DNA from: Wuchereria bancrofti
Taxonomy: Eukaryota; Nematoda; Chromadorea; Rhabditida; Onchocercidae
Assembly: GCA_005281725.1 (NCBI GenBank)
Contig: SSBO01000029.1
Span: 1-36,075 of the forward strand
Direction: 5' to 3'
Length of the DNA: 36,075 nucleotides
Position 1 is the first letter of the stretch, and every line of letters begins with the position of its first letter. Position numbers and translations under genes: made by a program. Shown here in pieces: positions 23,524 to 36,075 of this stretch. The notes under the pieces were generated by a model. It was not told where the DNA came from. It made no database searches and was given only the letters and a program-made list of their open reading frames with translations.

Positions 23524-25560
23524 ATTTCGGTTTTTTTTTTAAAACATTGCATTATATAATGTCAATGTTATTCATAGAATAATAACATTAGATGTTAGAT
23601 TTTAAAAAAAAGAAGAAAAAGAAACTAAAAAAAAAGTTGGAAAGAAGACAGAAAACACGTGCAGAAATGCCGAAAACTTGCACACTTAAAGGTAAACAAC
23701 ATGAAAATAGGAACGACAAAACAATGTCACTAAATGAGCATCACATTGCATGATACACTTTCTTAGCAAAAAAGGACAGTTCCAGGTAACCGGAAAGAGA
23801 GAGAGAGAGGGAGAGCAAAATGGGGAGAAAGAGAGAGTATTTGTAATCTTGATGAAGAACAATATTATCTCTATTAGGGAGAACTAAGAAAATATGTAAT
23901 GTAATTACTTCATCAAGCCACGCACAGTAAATAGTGTATGTCTGTGTCATTGTAATATAAAAAAAAAAAATTATTAGAAATCTTTTAAAAATATGAAATA
24001 TTCAGAGAATCAATAATCGAAAATTTACAGTATATGAAACAGTACATTCATATCTGTACGCACCTGAATGATTTCGGTATAGCTATTAATAATAGTCGAC
24101 CATAAACTGATTAAATACATTGACACTGATATCTAGTGATACAGTTGATATTGTTGTGATAAGAATGGCATAATCAAATCTGACTTTGATTTTCATTTTC
24201 TGTATTATTATAGTGTCCATTAATTATTAAATATTTGATAAATATTTAATTTCTAGTGTTTAATAAAGATAAACGCAGAATTATAACTTATATTTCAGCG
24301 CATTTGAAAGAGTTGCTTATCGCTTTTGCATAAAAGCGTAAGTGAACCAAGTATGTTTTATTTATGTCTGATTTTACTACAATTTTAAAATTTATTCATT
24401 TACTTTTTTTAAAATTTATTCATAATTGAGGAAAAAAGTGTCTATAAACAGAAAAAGTTGATTCCAAAATTGTTTAAAATATTTTATTACCGATATCAAT
24501 CAAAAATGCAAAAACAAAACTAAACCAATAAGGAAAGAAAGAGAGAGAAAGGAGAGAAGAGAAAAAGAGAAAGTTAACGAATAAATTTGATAATTTTTTC
24601 CTTCTTAAATTGTCCACCAAACAATTTTTCATTATTTATTGACTACTTTTTTTCTCAATCCAACACAATAAATTTACATTTTATACAAAACAAAACAATT
24701 CACAGAGTTATCACACCAAGAAGGATCTTTAAGCATGAGTTAAATTTAATAAGCGCAATCGTCCTCTTCACCTTTATGACTTCACAAAGCGAATTGTTGT
24801 TGTCATCAAAGAGTTCCAAATATGGCGGAAAAGAGATTTCGGTGATCTAAGCACTTTGAAAAGTAGTACTGATGCATTTTTTCTCATTAATAATTTGAAT
24901 CAGAAATAGCATAAAGTTTTGGAAATTAGTTCTTATCAGAGTTTCCCATTGTCTCATTAATAAAGGAGATAGATAGAGAGAGAAAGAAGGAGGAAGCGAG
25001 AAAAGCAGGGGGAAGAGGTGAATAGAAAAGATTTCGACGATAAGTCGGTAAGGCAATCATTAGTTTACTGCTGAACACATATCAACACATTCAAAATGCA
25101 GCATTGATTACATACAGATATTTCCGAATTGAAAGAGTTAAACGACTAGGATAGAAACCTTCGAAGGAAGTTCGTCTTTTGGTGCCTGTCCAATCCGAAA
25201 GATAACAATTTAGCTGGTAACTCATACCACTCTCGATGATAACAAACATTCGCAATATGTTATCCACAACTATATCCCATTACTCGTAAAATATTGATAC
25301 AACGCGTCCGTGCATTTCTGTATAATATATATGCACGTGCGTACGTGTATGTGCACATGCGTGTGTGTGCAAGAAATGTTTGATTAAATCAACCACAAAC
25401 ATTTCTTCGACGGGCCTGAAAAAGTAGAGTGCTGCAACAGGTCGAAGAGTTCAATGATGACATGAGACGATGGATTTTCCAGTTTTAGTTGCAAAATGAG
25501 AGTGAAGGGCTTCCAGGTTGTCCTTATTCTCAATCACAGCGTTGTTGATGCAGTCTCTTT
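23524..25560. other. Left arm, rab-6 upstream region with purine tracts
   Basis: No recognisable gene. GA-rich tracts occur at about 23795-23840, 24533-24575 and 24968-25015. A long alternating purine/pyrimidine run lies at about 25326-25370. Frames over the purine tracts are serine/leucine-rich artefacts. Confidence 0.4.
25326..25370. repeat. Alternating purine-pyrimidine tract
   Basis: ATATAT, then GCACGTGCGTACGTGTATG, then GTGCACATGCGTGTGTGTGC: nearly unbroken alternation with GC-rich GT/CA steps, the type that can adopt Z-DNA. The mirror copy is at about 31028-31073. Confidence 0.55.
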
Positions 25561-25586
25561 CACGTGTCACTCTGTCACCTCACGTG
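25561..25586. promoter_or_regulatory. Two CACGTG E-boxes upstream of rab-6 (left arm)
   Basis: CACGTG at 25561-25566 and 25581-25586, about 205-230 bp before the rab-6 ATG. The other arm has three. CACGTG is the core site of bHLH factors such as Myc/Max and TFEB/HLH-30 families. Use here is inference. Confidence 0.35.
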
Positions 25587-25790
25587 TCTATTTGGTTATA
25601 TTGTATGTATATGTGTTGAAAGATCAAGTCTGTGAATTTCAAATTAGAATTCGATGTAATATATGAAAAATCTTTCAAAACTCAATTAAAATTAAGTGCG
25701 CGACTCTGCCACACTGATGTATTAGCCTGCTGAAGGCACCAAGCATTTTATTCATTAACATAAAAAGTTGAATGATTGTTATTTCAGGAT

Positions 25791-26680
<890 letters not shown>

Positions 26681-27020
26681 TGAACTATTACTATTTGCCG
26701 TGTGAGGTATAATCATTAGCTTTAGCCTGGTTTAACACGGTATTTTCTACAGCGTATTTCACACATGTCTCTTTCAATAGTGTGTAATTTACGAATGAGT
26801 ATCGTTATATTTAGGACAGCATTTTTAGATTCTCGAAATATTTTTCGTAGAAAAAGATTAACCCCTGAATATACTCCTGAATGAGCGTCATGTTTTATTT
26901 TCAAAGTTTTATCTACAAAGTATTTTTATCCCGATTAAATTTCTATTTACCACTGAATTATCCCATCAAATTTTCAATTTCAGAAATTTCCATCTTTTTC
27001 TGGCAGTTCTTTTATTCTTT

Positions 27021-27269
27021 CTACTTTTTTTTTGATTTTCCTCGATGATTAGCATATTTATTTCGTTTTCTGATTAGATTTTTTCTTTTCTTTTCAAACG
27101 TTGCATTTCTTTCTTTTAACCTCTTTTTTGCTTCCGTCAGCTTTGCTGCATGTTTTTTCAGTACATTACGTGTGTTACCAAGTTCTGTCGGTGCAGACAT
27201 CTTTAGAACAAATTTAACTTTTTTTGATCGATTTTGTTTTGCATCTTTTTGAAATGTCTTCTTGGGCAT
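27021..27269 (-). pseudogene. Lysine/arginine-rich ORF in rab-6 intron 3, left-arm copy
   Basis: Identical product to 29091-29339; see that entry. Confidence 0.4.
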
Positions 27270-28139
27270 TTTGTTGGCATTTTGTTTGGCTTCGTGATTT
27301 CACTTTCCGATTCCAACGCTTCTTTTGAAACTTTTTTGAGCTGTTCCCTCGACTTCCATACCTCTTACACGATATCGAATGCAGTCATTTTCTGCATGCA
27401 TCTGAATTTTTATGAAGCAGAATTGCATCCTTTCCTGTAAGATTTTAACTTCGATGTGCTCATGGAATGATTGCATGTATAGTTAATAAAAGACGAGAGA
27501 AAACACTTAGTAATGTAACAGATGTTCTCCAAACCATACACAGTGGTACTGTATTGATATATAAACGGTAACGTTCCTAAAATGTTTGAAAAAATATTCA
27601 CAGGGTACCTGAATTAGCATTCTTTGTTGGGAAAAAATTGAAAGCGCTTTTACTCTAATAACCAACTTTCGTCAGCACTGTCTCACCAAATCCCTTTATT
27701 TTTTACCAGTGTTATCCGCATGTGCGGTGAAGATTTGTTCGCTTTCAACTTCGTTTGGTGATATAACATATGCAATTTTATGAGTTGGATGTGGTGCGAT
27801 GTTATGTTGTAATATTAACTGTTGTTAACCTTTGGCGATGCTTCGAGTTTATTAGATGTTGAACTTGTTTGACTGGAATTGATTCCATATGCTGCGTCAT
27901 AACTATTTTTAGTCGTGATTTCCTTGCTAAAATATAAAAAATTTCCGTCAGCGTTTTTTTTTTGAATAATGGCACTTGATGTATGTGTTTCTGAAACCCT
28001 GGTAAATCATTCGTATTTGATGTGTGCTACATATCTTTGAAACTTCATATTTGGTAAATTATTCTTTTTTATATATTCTGGTAAATCTTTTTTTTATATT
28101 TTCTGGTAAATCACTTTTTATGTTTATGTTCTTTAATGC

Positions 28140-28220
28140 ATTAATCTTTTTGTAGTTCTTTTTTTCCACTTCCAGATTTGTTTTCTAAAAAAATGGATGA
28201 CTGCTGATTAAAGTTTCAGA
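28140..28220. other. 81-nt spacer at palindrome centre
   Basis: The left arm continues 81 nt beyond the point where the right arm starts (GCATTAAAG, 28221). The spacer matches the complement of 18415-18495. Blunt change of strand without evident microhomology. Confidence 0.75.
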
Positions 28221-29090
28221 GCATTAAAGAACATAAACATAAAAAGTGATTTACCAGAAAATATAAAAAAAAGATTTACCAGAATATATAAAAAAGAATA
28301 ATTTACCAAATATGAAGTTTCAAAGATATGTAGCACACATCAAATACGAATGATTTACCAGGGTTTCAGAAACACATACATCAAGTGCCATTATTCAAAA
28401 AAAAAACGCTGACGGAAATTTTTTATATTTTAGCAAGGAAATCACGACTAAAAATAGTTATGACGCAGCATATGGAATCAATTCCAGTCAAACAAGTTCA
28501 ACATCTAATAAACTCGAAGCATCGCCAAAGGTTAACAACAGTTAATATTACAACATAACATCGCACCACATCCAACTCATAAAATTGCATATGTTATATC
28601 ACCAAACGAAGTTGAAAGCGAACAAATCTTCACCGCACATGCGGATAACACTGGTAAAAAATAAAGGGATTTGGTGAGACAGTGCTGACGAAAGTTGGTT
28701 ATTAGAGTAAAAGCGCTTTCAATTTTTTCCCAACAAAGAATGCTAATTCAGGTACCCTGTGAATATTTTTTCAAACATTTTAGGAACGTTACCGTTTATA
28801 TATCAATACAGTACCACTGTGTATGGTTTGGAGAACATCTGTTACATTACTAAGTGTTTTCTCTCGTCTTTTATTAACTATACATGCAATCATTCCATGA
28901 GCACATCGAAGTTAAAATCTTACAGGAAAGGATGCAATTCTGCTTCATAAAAATTCAGATGCATGCAGAAAATGACTGCATTCGATATCGTGTAAGAGGT
29001 ATGGAAGTCGAGGGAACAGCTCAAAAAAGTTTCAAAAGAAGCGTTGGAATCGGAAAGTGAAATCACGAAGCCAAACAAAATGCCAACAAA

Positions 29091-29339
29091 ATGCCCAAGA
29101 AGACATTTCAAAAAGATGCAAAACAAAATCGATCAAAAAAAGTTAAATTTGTTCTAAAGATGTCTGCACCGACAGAACTTGGTAACACACGTAATGTACT
29201 GAAAAAACATGCAGCAAAGCTGACGGAAGCAAAAAAGAGGTTAAAAGAAAGAAATGCAACGTTTGAAAAGAAAAGAAAAAATCTAATCAGAAAACGAAAT
29301 AAATATGCTAATCATCGAGGAAAATCAAAAAAAAAGTAG
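29091..29339 (+). pseudogene. Lysine/arginine-rich ORF inside rab-6 intron 3
   Basis: The 82-codon frame lies antisense within intron 3. It begins MPKKTFQKDAKQ, then has KKVKFVLKMSAPTELGNTR and a long KR-rich helix-like tail ending GKSKKK, typical of a nucleolar or ribosome-biogenesis C-terminus. Directly upstream another frame reads VWKSREQLKKVSKEALES and overlaps it two bases out of phase, which suggests one longer ancestral frame broken by a frameshift. It may be an inactive retrocopy. I do not recognise the family. Confidence 0.4.
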
Positions 29340-29679
29340 AAAGAATAAAAGAACTGCCAGAAAAAGATGGAAATTTCTGAAATTGAAAATTTGATGGGAT
29401 AATTCAGTGGTAAATAGAAATTTAATCGGGATAAAAATACTTTGTAGATAAAACTTTGAAAATAAAACATGACGCTCATTCAGGAGTATATTCAGGGGTT
29501 AATCTTTTTCTACGAAAAATATTTCGAGAATCTAAAAATGCTGTCCTAAATATAACGATACTCATTCGTAAATTACACACTATTGAAAGAGACATGTGTG
29601 AAATACGCTGTAGAAAATACCGTGTTAAACCAGGCTAAAGCTAATGATTATACCTCACACGGCAAATAGTAATAGTTCA

Positions 29680-30570
<891 letters not shown>

Positions 30571-30580
30571 ATCCTGAAAT
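30571..30580 (-). promoter_or_regulatory. Putative trans-splice acceptor of rab-6
   Basis: The minus strand reads ATTTCAGGAT directly before the ATG, matching the nematode acceptor consensus. With no in-frame upstream exon, spliced-leader addition is the likely use. Confidence 0.55.
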
Positions 30581-30794
30581 AACAATCATTCAACTTTTTA
30601 TGTTAATGAATAAAATGCTTGGTGCCTTCAGCAGGCTAATACATCAGTGTGGCAGAGTCGCGCACTTAATTTTAATTGAGTTTTGAAAGATTTTTCATAT
30701 ATTACATCGAATTCTAATTTGAAATTCACAGACTTGATCTTTCAACACATATACATACAATATAACCAAAGAAATGAAGCAATGCCAATAAAAC

Positions 30795-30829
30795 CACGTG
30801 AGGCACGTGAGGTGACAGAGTGACACGTG
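30795..30829. promoter_or_regulatory. Three CACGTG E-boxes upstream of rab-6 (right arm)
   Basis: CACGTG at 30795-30800, 30804-30809 and 30824-30829, about 225-260 bp before the start codon. The first two lie in a segment absent from or rearranged in the left arm. Binding by a bHLH factor is inference. Confidence 0.4.
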
Positions 30830-31027
30830 AAAGAGATCAACAACGCTGTGATTGAGAATAAGGACAACCTGGAAGCCCTTCACTGTCCCCCCCATCCTCA
30901 TTTTGCAACTAAAACTGGAAAATCCATCGTCTCATGTCATCATTGAACACTCTTCGACCTGTTGCAGCACTCTACTTTTTTCAGGCCCGTCGAAGAAATG
31001 TTTGTAGCTGATTTAGAGGCAACGCTC

Positions 31028-31073
31028 GCACACACACGCATGTGCACATACACGTACGCACGTGCATATATAT
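31028..31073. repeat. Alternating purine-pyrimidine tract (right arm)
   Basis: Mirror copy of 25326-25370, about 460-500 bp upstream of rab-6. The sequence just beside it differs between arms. Confidence 0.55.
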
Positions 31074-32940
31074 TATACAGAAATGCACGGACGCGTTGTA
31101 TCAATATTTTACGAGTAATGGGATATAGTTGTGGATAACATATTGCGAATGTTTGTTATCATCGAGAGTGGTATGAGTTACCAGCTAAATTGTTATCTTT
31201 CGGATTGGACAGGCACCAAAAGACGAACTTCCTTCGAAGGTTTCTATCCTAGTCGTTTAACTCTTTCAATTCGGAAATATCTGTATGTAATCAATGCTGC
31301 ATTTTGAATGTGTTGATATGTGTTCAGCAGTAAACTAATGATTGCCTTACCGACTTATCGTCGAAATCTTTTCTATTCACCTCTTCCCCCTGCTTTTCTC
31401 GCTTCCTCCTTCTTTCTCTCTCTATCTATCTCCTTTATTAATGAGACAATGGGAAACTCTGATAAGAACTAATTTCCAAAACTTTATGCTATTTCTGATT
31501 CAAATTATTAATGAGAAAAAATGCATCAGTACTACTTTTCAAAGTGCTTAGATCACCGAAATCTCTTTTCCGCCATATTTGGAACTCTTTGATGACAACA
31601 ACAATTCGCTTTGTGAAGTCATAAAGGTGAAGAGGACGATTGCGCTTATTAAATTTAACTCATGCTTAAAGATCCTTCTTGGTGTGATAACTCTGTGAAT
31701 TGTTTTGTTTTGTATAAAATGTAAATTTATTGTGTTGGATTGAGAAAAAAAGTAGTCAATAAATAATGAAAAATTGTTTGGTGGACAATTTAAGAAGGAA
31801 AAAATTATCAAATTTATTCGTTAACTTTCTCTTTTTCTCTTCTCTCCTTTCTCTCTCTTTCTTTCCTTATTGGTTTAGTTTTGTTTTTGCATTTTTGATT
31901 GATATCGGTAATAAAATATTTTAAACAATTTTGGAATCAACTTTTTCTGTTTATAGACACTTTTTTCCTCAATTATGAATAAATTTTAAAAAAAGTAAAT
32001 GAATAAATTTTAAAATTGTAGTAAAATCAGACATAAATAAAACATACTTGGTTCACTTACGCTTTTATGCAAAAGCGATAAGCAACTCTTTCAAATGCGC
32101 TGAAATATAAGTTATAATTCTGCGTTTATCTTTATTAAACACTAGAAATTAAATATTTATCAAATATTTAATAATTAATGGACACTATAATAATACAGAA
32201 AATGAAAATCAAAGTCAGATTTGATTATGCCATTCTTATCACAACAATATCAACTGTATCACTAGATATCAGTGTCAATGTATTTAATCAGTTTATGGTC
32301 GACTATTATTAATAGCTATACCGAAATCATTCAGGTGCGTACAGATATGAATGTACTGTTTCATATACTGTAAATTTTCGATTATTGATTCTCTGAATAT
32401 TTCATATTTTTAAAAGATTTCTAATAATTTTTTTTTTTTATATTACAATGACACAGACATACACTATTTACTGTGCGTGGCTTGATGAAGTAATTACATT
32501 ACATATTTTCTTAGTTCTCCCTAATAGAGATAATATTGTTCTTCATCAAGATTACAAATACTCTCTCTTTCTCCCCATTTTGCTCTCCCTCTCTCTCTCT
32601 CTTTCCGGTTACCTGGAACTGTCCTTTTTTGCTAAGAAAGTGTATCATGCAATGTGATGCTCATTTAGTGACATTGTTTTGTCGTTCCTATTTTCATGTT
32701 GTTTACCTTTAAGTGTGCAAGTTTTCGGCATTTCTGCACGTGTTTTCTGTCTTCTTTCCAACTTTTTTTTTAGTTTCTTTTTCTTCTTTTTTTTAAAATC
32801 TAACATCTAATGTTATTATTCTATGAATAACATTGACATTATATAATGCAATGTTTTAAAAAAAAAACCGAAATTTACGATAGTGAAGATGATGGAGTTG
32901 GAGTTCTCATAATTTGAAAATGGCTCTTTTTATAGGCAAA
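31074..32940. other. Right arm, rab-6 upstream region
   Basis: No recognisable gene. Pyrimidine-rich tracts at about 31385-31432, 31822-31866 and 32560-32605 mirror the left-arm GA tracts. A plus-strand frame at about 31552-31701, after an acceptor-like TGCTTAG, reads ITEISFPPYLELFDDNNNS and could be an exon, but no family or partner exon was found. Confidence 0.35.
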
Positions 32941-33301
32941 ATGGCTGATTTGCAAAGGGTAATACGGGCGCAAGTGGCAGAACACAACACTAGTAGTATA
33001 TGGATGTGCATCGAGAACCAAATTTATGACCTGACCACAAGATGGATCAGGCAAGCTTGCTTCCAGTAGTTTTACTGCTTTTTGCGCATTGTCTTCCTCC
33101 ATATGCACATACAAATTATCTACTATCTTTTTACTATCTCTACCATATTCCGCAGCATTGTGATCGCAGATTATTGCGGTAATTTCAGCACCCGGCTGGT
33201 AATGAAGTTTTGCTCATGATGCTATTGAACAGTATGAAGATATCGGACATTCAACAGATATCCGATTTATGAAGGATAAATATTTGGTTGTCGAAATGTA
33301 A
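32941..33301 (+). pseudogene. Cytochrome b5-like gene fragment
   Basis: The frame opens MADLQRVIRAQVAEHNTSS and continues to IENQIYDLT, the N-terminal half of a cytochrome b5 haem domain. After about 150 nt without homology, HPAGNEVLL corresponds to the haem-ligand motif HPGG (second Gly changed to Ala is unusual), and then, in a shifted frame, YEDIGHSTDIRFMKDKY supplies the second haem His. The residues between EVLL and the IGHS part are shortened. TTTATAG before GCAAAATGG could be a trans-splice acceptor. No canonical intron joins the halves in phase, so I call it a pseudogene; an unusual intron remains possible. Confidence 0.5.
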
Positions 33302-34498
33302 AAAAATGCTTTTCAGAATGCTTTTTCTTTCTAAGCTTTTTGCTTATTGTTTTTTTTCTTTTTGTTAAATAAATCGTAACTGATTTCTCTATCATTTATT
33401 TTGGTTTATTATGGAAATTCTTGCAAAATTTTTGATATAAGATTTTAATTTGATTTGGTTCTAACATTGTTTAGAAATTTGCGTATTTCTTTTTAAACTT
33501 CGTATTTTTTTCAGGTTTACTACATTACCTAGTGCTTTATTTAATTGTTTTGTTCTTTTCGTGATTATATATATATATATATATATAAAAATGTTACAAA
33601 AAAATCTTTTTCTAGTTGTTTTTATAGGAAATTCATTCAAATTTTGGCAAATTTCTGTTTTAATTAAAATCTCCAATACTAGCATGTTTTATCTTCCAAA
33701 AGCTGAACATCACGATGATTGATCTTTTCTTTATCCATTTGTAATTTTCTGAACGATTTCAAAACACTTTATACATTCAAAAATGATTATTTTTTTATGA
33801 GGAATTGCTAATGAACACAAACAATTCTTTGATATTCATATTTTAAAACATCTCTAAAGTCATCGTTTCATCAGGAAATTTTGAACTCCTAGCTTGCTTT
33901 TATTTCTGAAATCTGTAATCACATCAAAACTTTATTAAAAATATTTTTTACTATCTATTCGGATAGTAAAAGTGAGAAACAGATAATGCACATGAAGATC
34001 TGCAGCTTTGGTAGAACTGCAATCAATGATAGTTCAAAAAATGTCACTAACTTTCCGTAATAGTAGTATCTTCCTCTGAACCATACGTTTTTCTGTTTTC
34101 AACGTTTTATCATATAAAAGTGTAATGCTAATAAACGATGTTATGGGTCACATTTTAGATCGCTATTAAATTGATTGATTTAAAGCGTCTTTCCATCAAA
34201 TCGTAATTTTACATTATGGGTGTTTCCTGAAATGAGTGGCTTTTTTTGCCTTTGATCCAAAAATGATAATAAAATGATAGTTCCAAAAAAAAAAAATCCA
34301 AAAATGATAAAAATGATAGTTGATAAGAAAAGAAAGTTGAATATGTTAGTGAATGAGAAAAAAGAGACCAGAATTGATTTTGAGCAAAGCTAAGGCCATA
34401 TAAGAATTTTTCATCACTATTTGCCTGCAATTAACTAAACTCTGAAATAATTTTTGTCTGAAATAACATTTATAATTCAGTTTGAAGTCATATGTATG
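33302..34498. other. Right arm, distal part
   Basis: No recognisable gene. A (TA)n microsatellite at about 33566-33587 is longer than in the left arm. Several SNPs separate the arms here (for example near 33750-33830). Confidence 0.4.
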
Positions 34499-34666
34499 TG
34501 TCGCCACAATGGCGAAGCTATGATGTAATGAACAAAGATTACTGTTTTAAGTGATTTTAACCTGCTTTGTAACCTTAACATCTGTCGCCACAACGGCGAA
34601 GCTATGATGTAATGAACAAAGAGTATTGTTTTAAGTGATTTTAATCTACTTTGTAACCTTAACATC
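34499..34666 (+). repeat. Two 84-bp tandem units in the LTR
   Basis: TGTCGCCACAA begins at 34499 and again at 34583, each unit ending AACCTTAACATC. The second unit differs at a few bases. Tandem units at an LTR's 5' end are commonly enhancer repeats. LTR2 also carries two. Confidence 0.75.
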
Positions 34667-35057
34667 CAAAAAATCCCTCCCAATTTTCTTCCTTACAAAG
34701 CCATTTATAGTATCTTGTAATGGTATGGCTCGGTTGGGAAGTGTCTAGCTTGCTTACATCTTTAAATGTTTTATAATTAAGTTATATTCGTGTGTTATGT
34801 ATCAACTCGTTATTGTAATGTTGTATAATTTTTAATGTTAATCTGTGGTTTAATTACCCAAGTTTGAGGTTTGAATAATAAAGTATTTCACGAAGACTCC
34901 CACAGTACACGTACACAGAACGGAACCAGTACAGATTCGAGAATCTACCAGTATCGAAGGCAAAGAAGTCAGCGATCTGAACTGTCAAGGAAGGAAACCT
35001 ACTTTGTTTCGCAAGGAAACATAGCAGTAAGAAAGGGTTATTAAATTTGTTTTTACA
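34499..35057 (+). mobile_element. Solo LTR1, full copy
   Basis: 559 bp from TGTCGCC to TTTTTACA with AATAAA at 34877-34882 and ATTTATAGTAT upstream. It is flanked by GTATG (34494-34498) and TTATG (35058-35062), four of five bases alike, plausibly an aged target duplication. No primer binding site or retroviral frame follows, so it is solo. Confidence 0.85.
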
Positions 35058-36075
35058 TTATGACTTGTTGAGCTGTTCAAAATGTTTTCTTACAAAAAAA
35101 GAAACTTTTCATCCTAATACCGATATCCGATATTTTCTTATCTCATGCAAATAGTTCCGATGTGTTGAACATTCTAGTTTTATAGACAAATAACAATTTC
35201 CATTTAAGAAGATTAGAAAACCAAAAAACGAAAAATGAAAAAAAAAATTAAATGTAAATTGAGGAGAAAATTCGTCAATTTTCTTCGGATGCATTGTTCC
35301 CCTCATTTAGTGTTTATAATTGTGTATTCGAACATTTGCATATACTTCATGTACTGTTGTCGGATCTGTTTGGAAATTTTCGAAAAAAAGAATATTCGCC
35401 TGGTACAGTAAACGGTACATTTATAATGCATAGTAACACCTTAAATAGTACGAATAAATGACAGCGAATTCTAGTGGTATGCTTATAAATGCTTCCAAGT
35501 GAAATGAGATTCATTAGTAGTGTTGTCATTCCGGAAGCATACTTCCTGATCCTTTTCATAGTACACTTCCTGATCCTTTTCATTAATTTCTATAATTAAT
35601 TTTGAAACTGTGGTATTAATATTTAAATAGTACCATTGTTCGTTTCTTAGATAGTAATTTATTTCCCACTTCCCTTTTAGAATTCCCAAACTATCATTGT
35701 TCATAGTGTTTATTTCAAATCTGGAAAGATTTTCAATGCAATTAAATGCTGCAAATTTATAGGTACTTTGTTTAATAAAACTTTTCGTATCATTTCAGAA
35801 TAATTTTTTTCTCTTCAAATTTAATTCTTTGTAAAAAACTTCAAATTTAAATTGAAATATGATTTTTGCAAAAAAAATTGTGATTAAAAAGATTGCCGTG
35901 ATAAGAAAATGATTACAATTTCTTTTACATCTAAAAATTTTTGTAATTTTATTTACTTTGGTAACCACAATTTTGAAATTAAGCTAAACTACAGTTAAAT
36001 TATTTTAACAATTTATCAGATTCAAAAAGTGCTCGCTTAGATTAAATTTTAGCACAGATAAGAATAAACCGAGAC
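35058..36075. repeat. Core region, third copy, cut by window end
   Basis: Same sequence as 516-1533. It includes the 73-residue minus-strand frame at 35483-35704. The window stops inside it. Confidence 0.85.

Noticed and set aside
23741..23950. 69-residue ORF with LSLSLS run (and copy at 32448-32657)
   Set aside because: It also reads through a CT repeat and has no domain or splice context.
24847..25056. 69-residue ORF rich in Leu/Ser (and copy at 31342-31551)
   Set aside because: Most of it is the translation of a CT tract.

Overview
The window is AT-rich eukaryotic DNA from a nematode, most likely a filarial or spirurid worm. Three things point there: short spliced exons with T-rich TTTCAG acceptors, acceptor-like sites directly upstream of start codons as in SL trans-splicing, and decayed BEL/Pao LTR retrotransposons. 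No bacterial operon, CRISPR array, rRNA or tRNA gene was seen. The species call is inference.

The best-supported gene is rab-6, a Golgi Rab GTPase on the minus strand. Its exons are split across the window: exons 1-3 at 30570-29742, exons 4-6 at 16751-16062, and two alternative last exons at 15662-15592 and 14256-14142. Both last exons end in a Cys-Trp-Cys prenylation tail and each needs a different one of two 5' splice sites 4 nt apart. A plus-strand partial copy of exons 1-3 lies at 25791-26618, and exon 4 is repeated at 17787-17898.

The layout is dominated by repeats. Region 20332-28139 is the inverted copy of 28221-36075, around an 81-nt spacer. The arms differ by scattered SNPs and indels, so they look like two haplotypes or an old inverted duplication. 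Three single N positions (5134, 17604, 19028) mark joins; two of them sit inside head-to-tail duplications of 916 and 1146 bp that look like unmerged contig ends. Segment 18496-19027 is the same as 28221-28752, which places 28753 directly after 19027 and restores rab-6.

From left to right: 1-3081 is a solo LTR, a 2-kb core and a second solo LTR in opposite orientation; the second has a perfect 5-bp target duplication. 3087-7450 has weak candidate exons and no recognised gene. 7757-12327 holds two nested, broken BEL/Pao elements on the minus strand. 12344-12781 is a broken ubc-13 copy. 12782-14141 is empty. 14142-19027 is the 3' half of rab-6. 19029-21908 is an inverted copy of the LTR/core block. 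21914-28220 and 28221-34498 are the palindrome arms, with the 5' half of rab-6, a lysine/arginine-rich ORF in its intron 3, and a cytochrome b5-like fragment upstream. 34499-36075 is the LTR/core block again.

The adjacencies close on themselves: 28753-34498, LTR1, core, LTR2, 3082-19027, then back to 28753. That gives a map of about 22.7 kb, consistent with a tandem repeat, a circle, or duplicate LTR/core blocks flanking rab-6. The sequence alone cannot choose between them.
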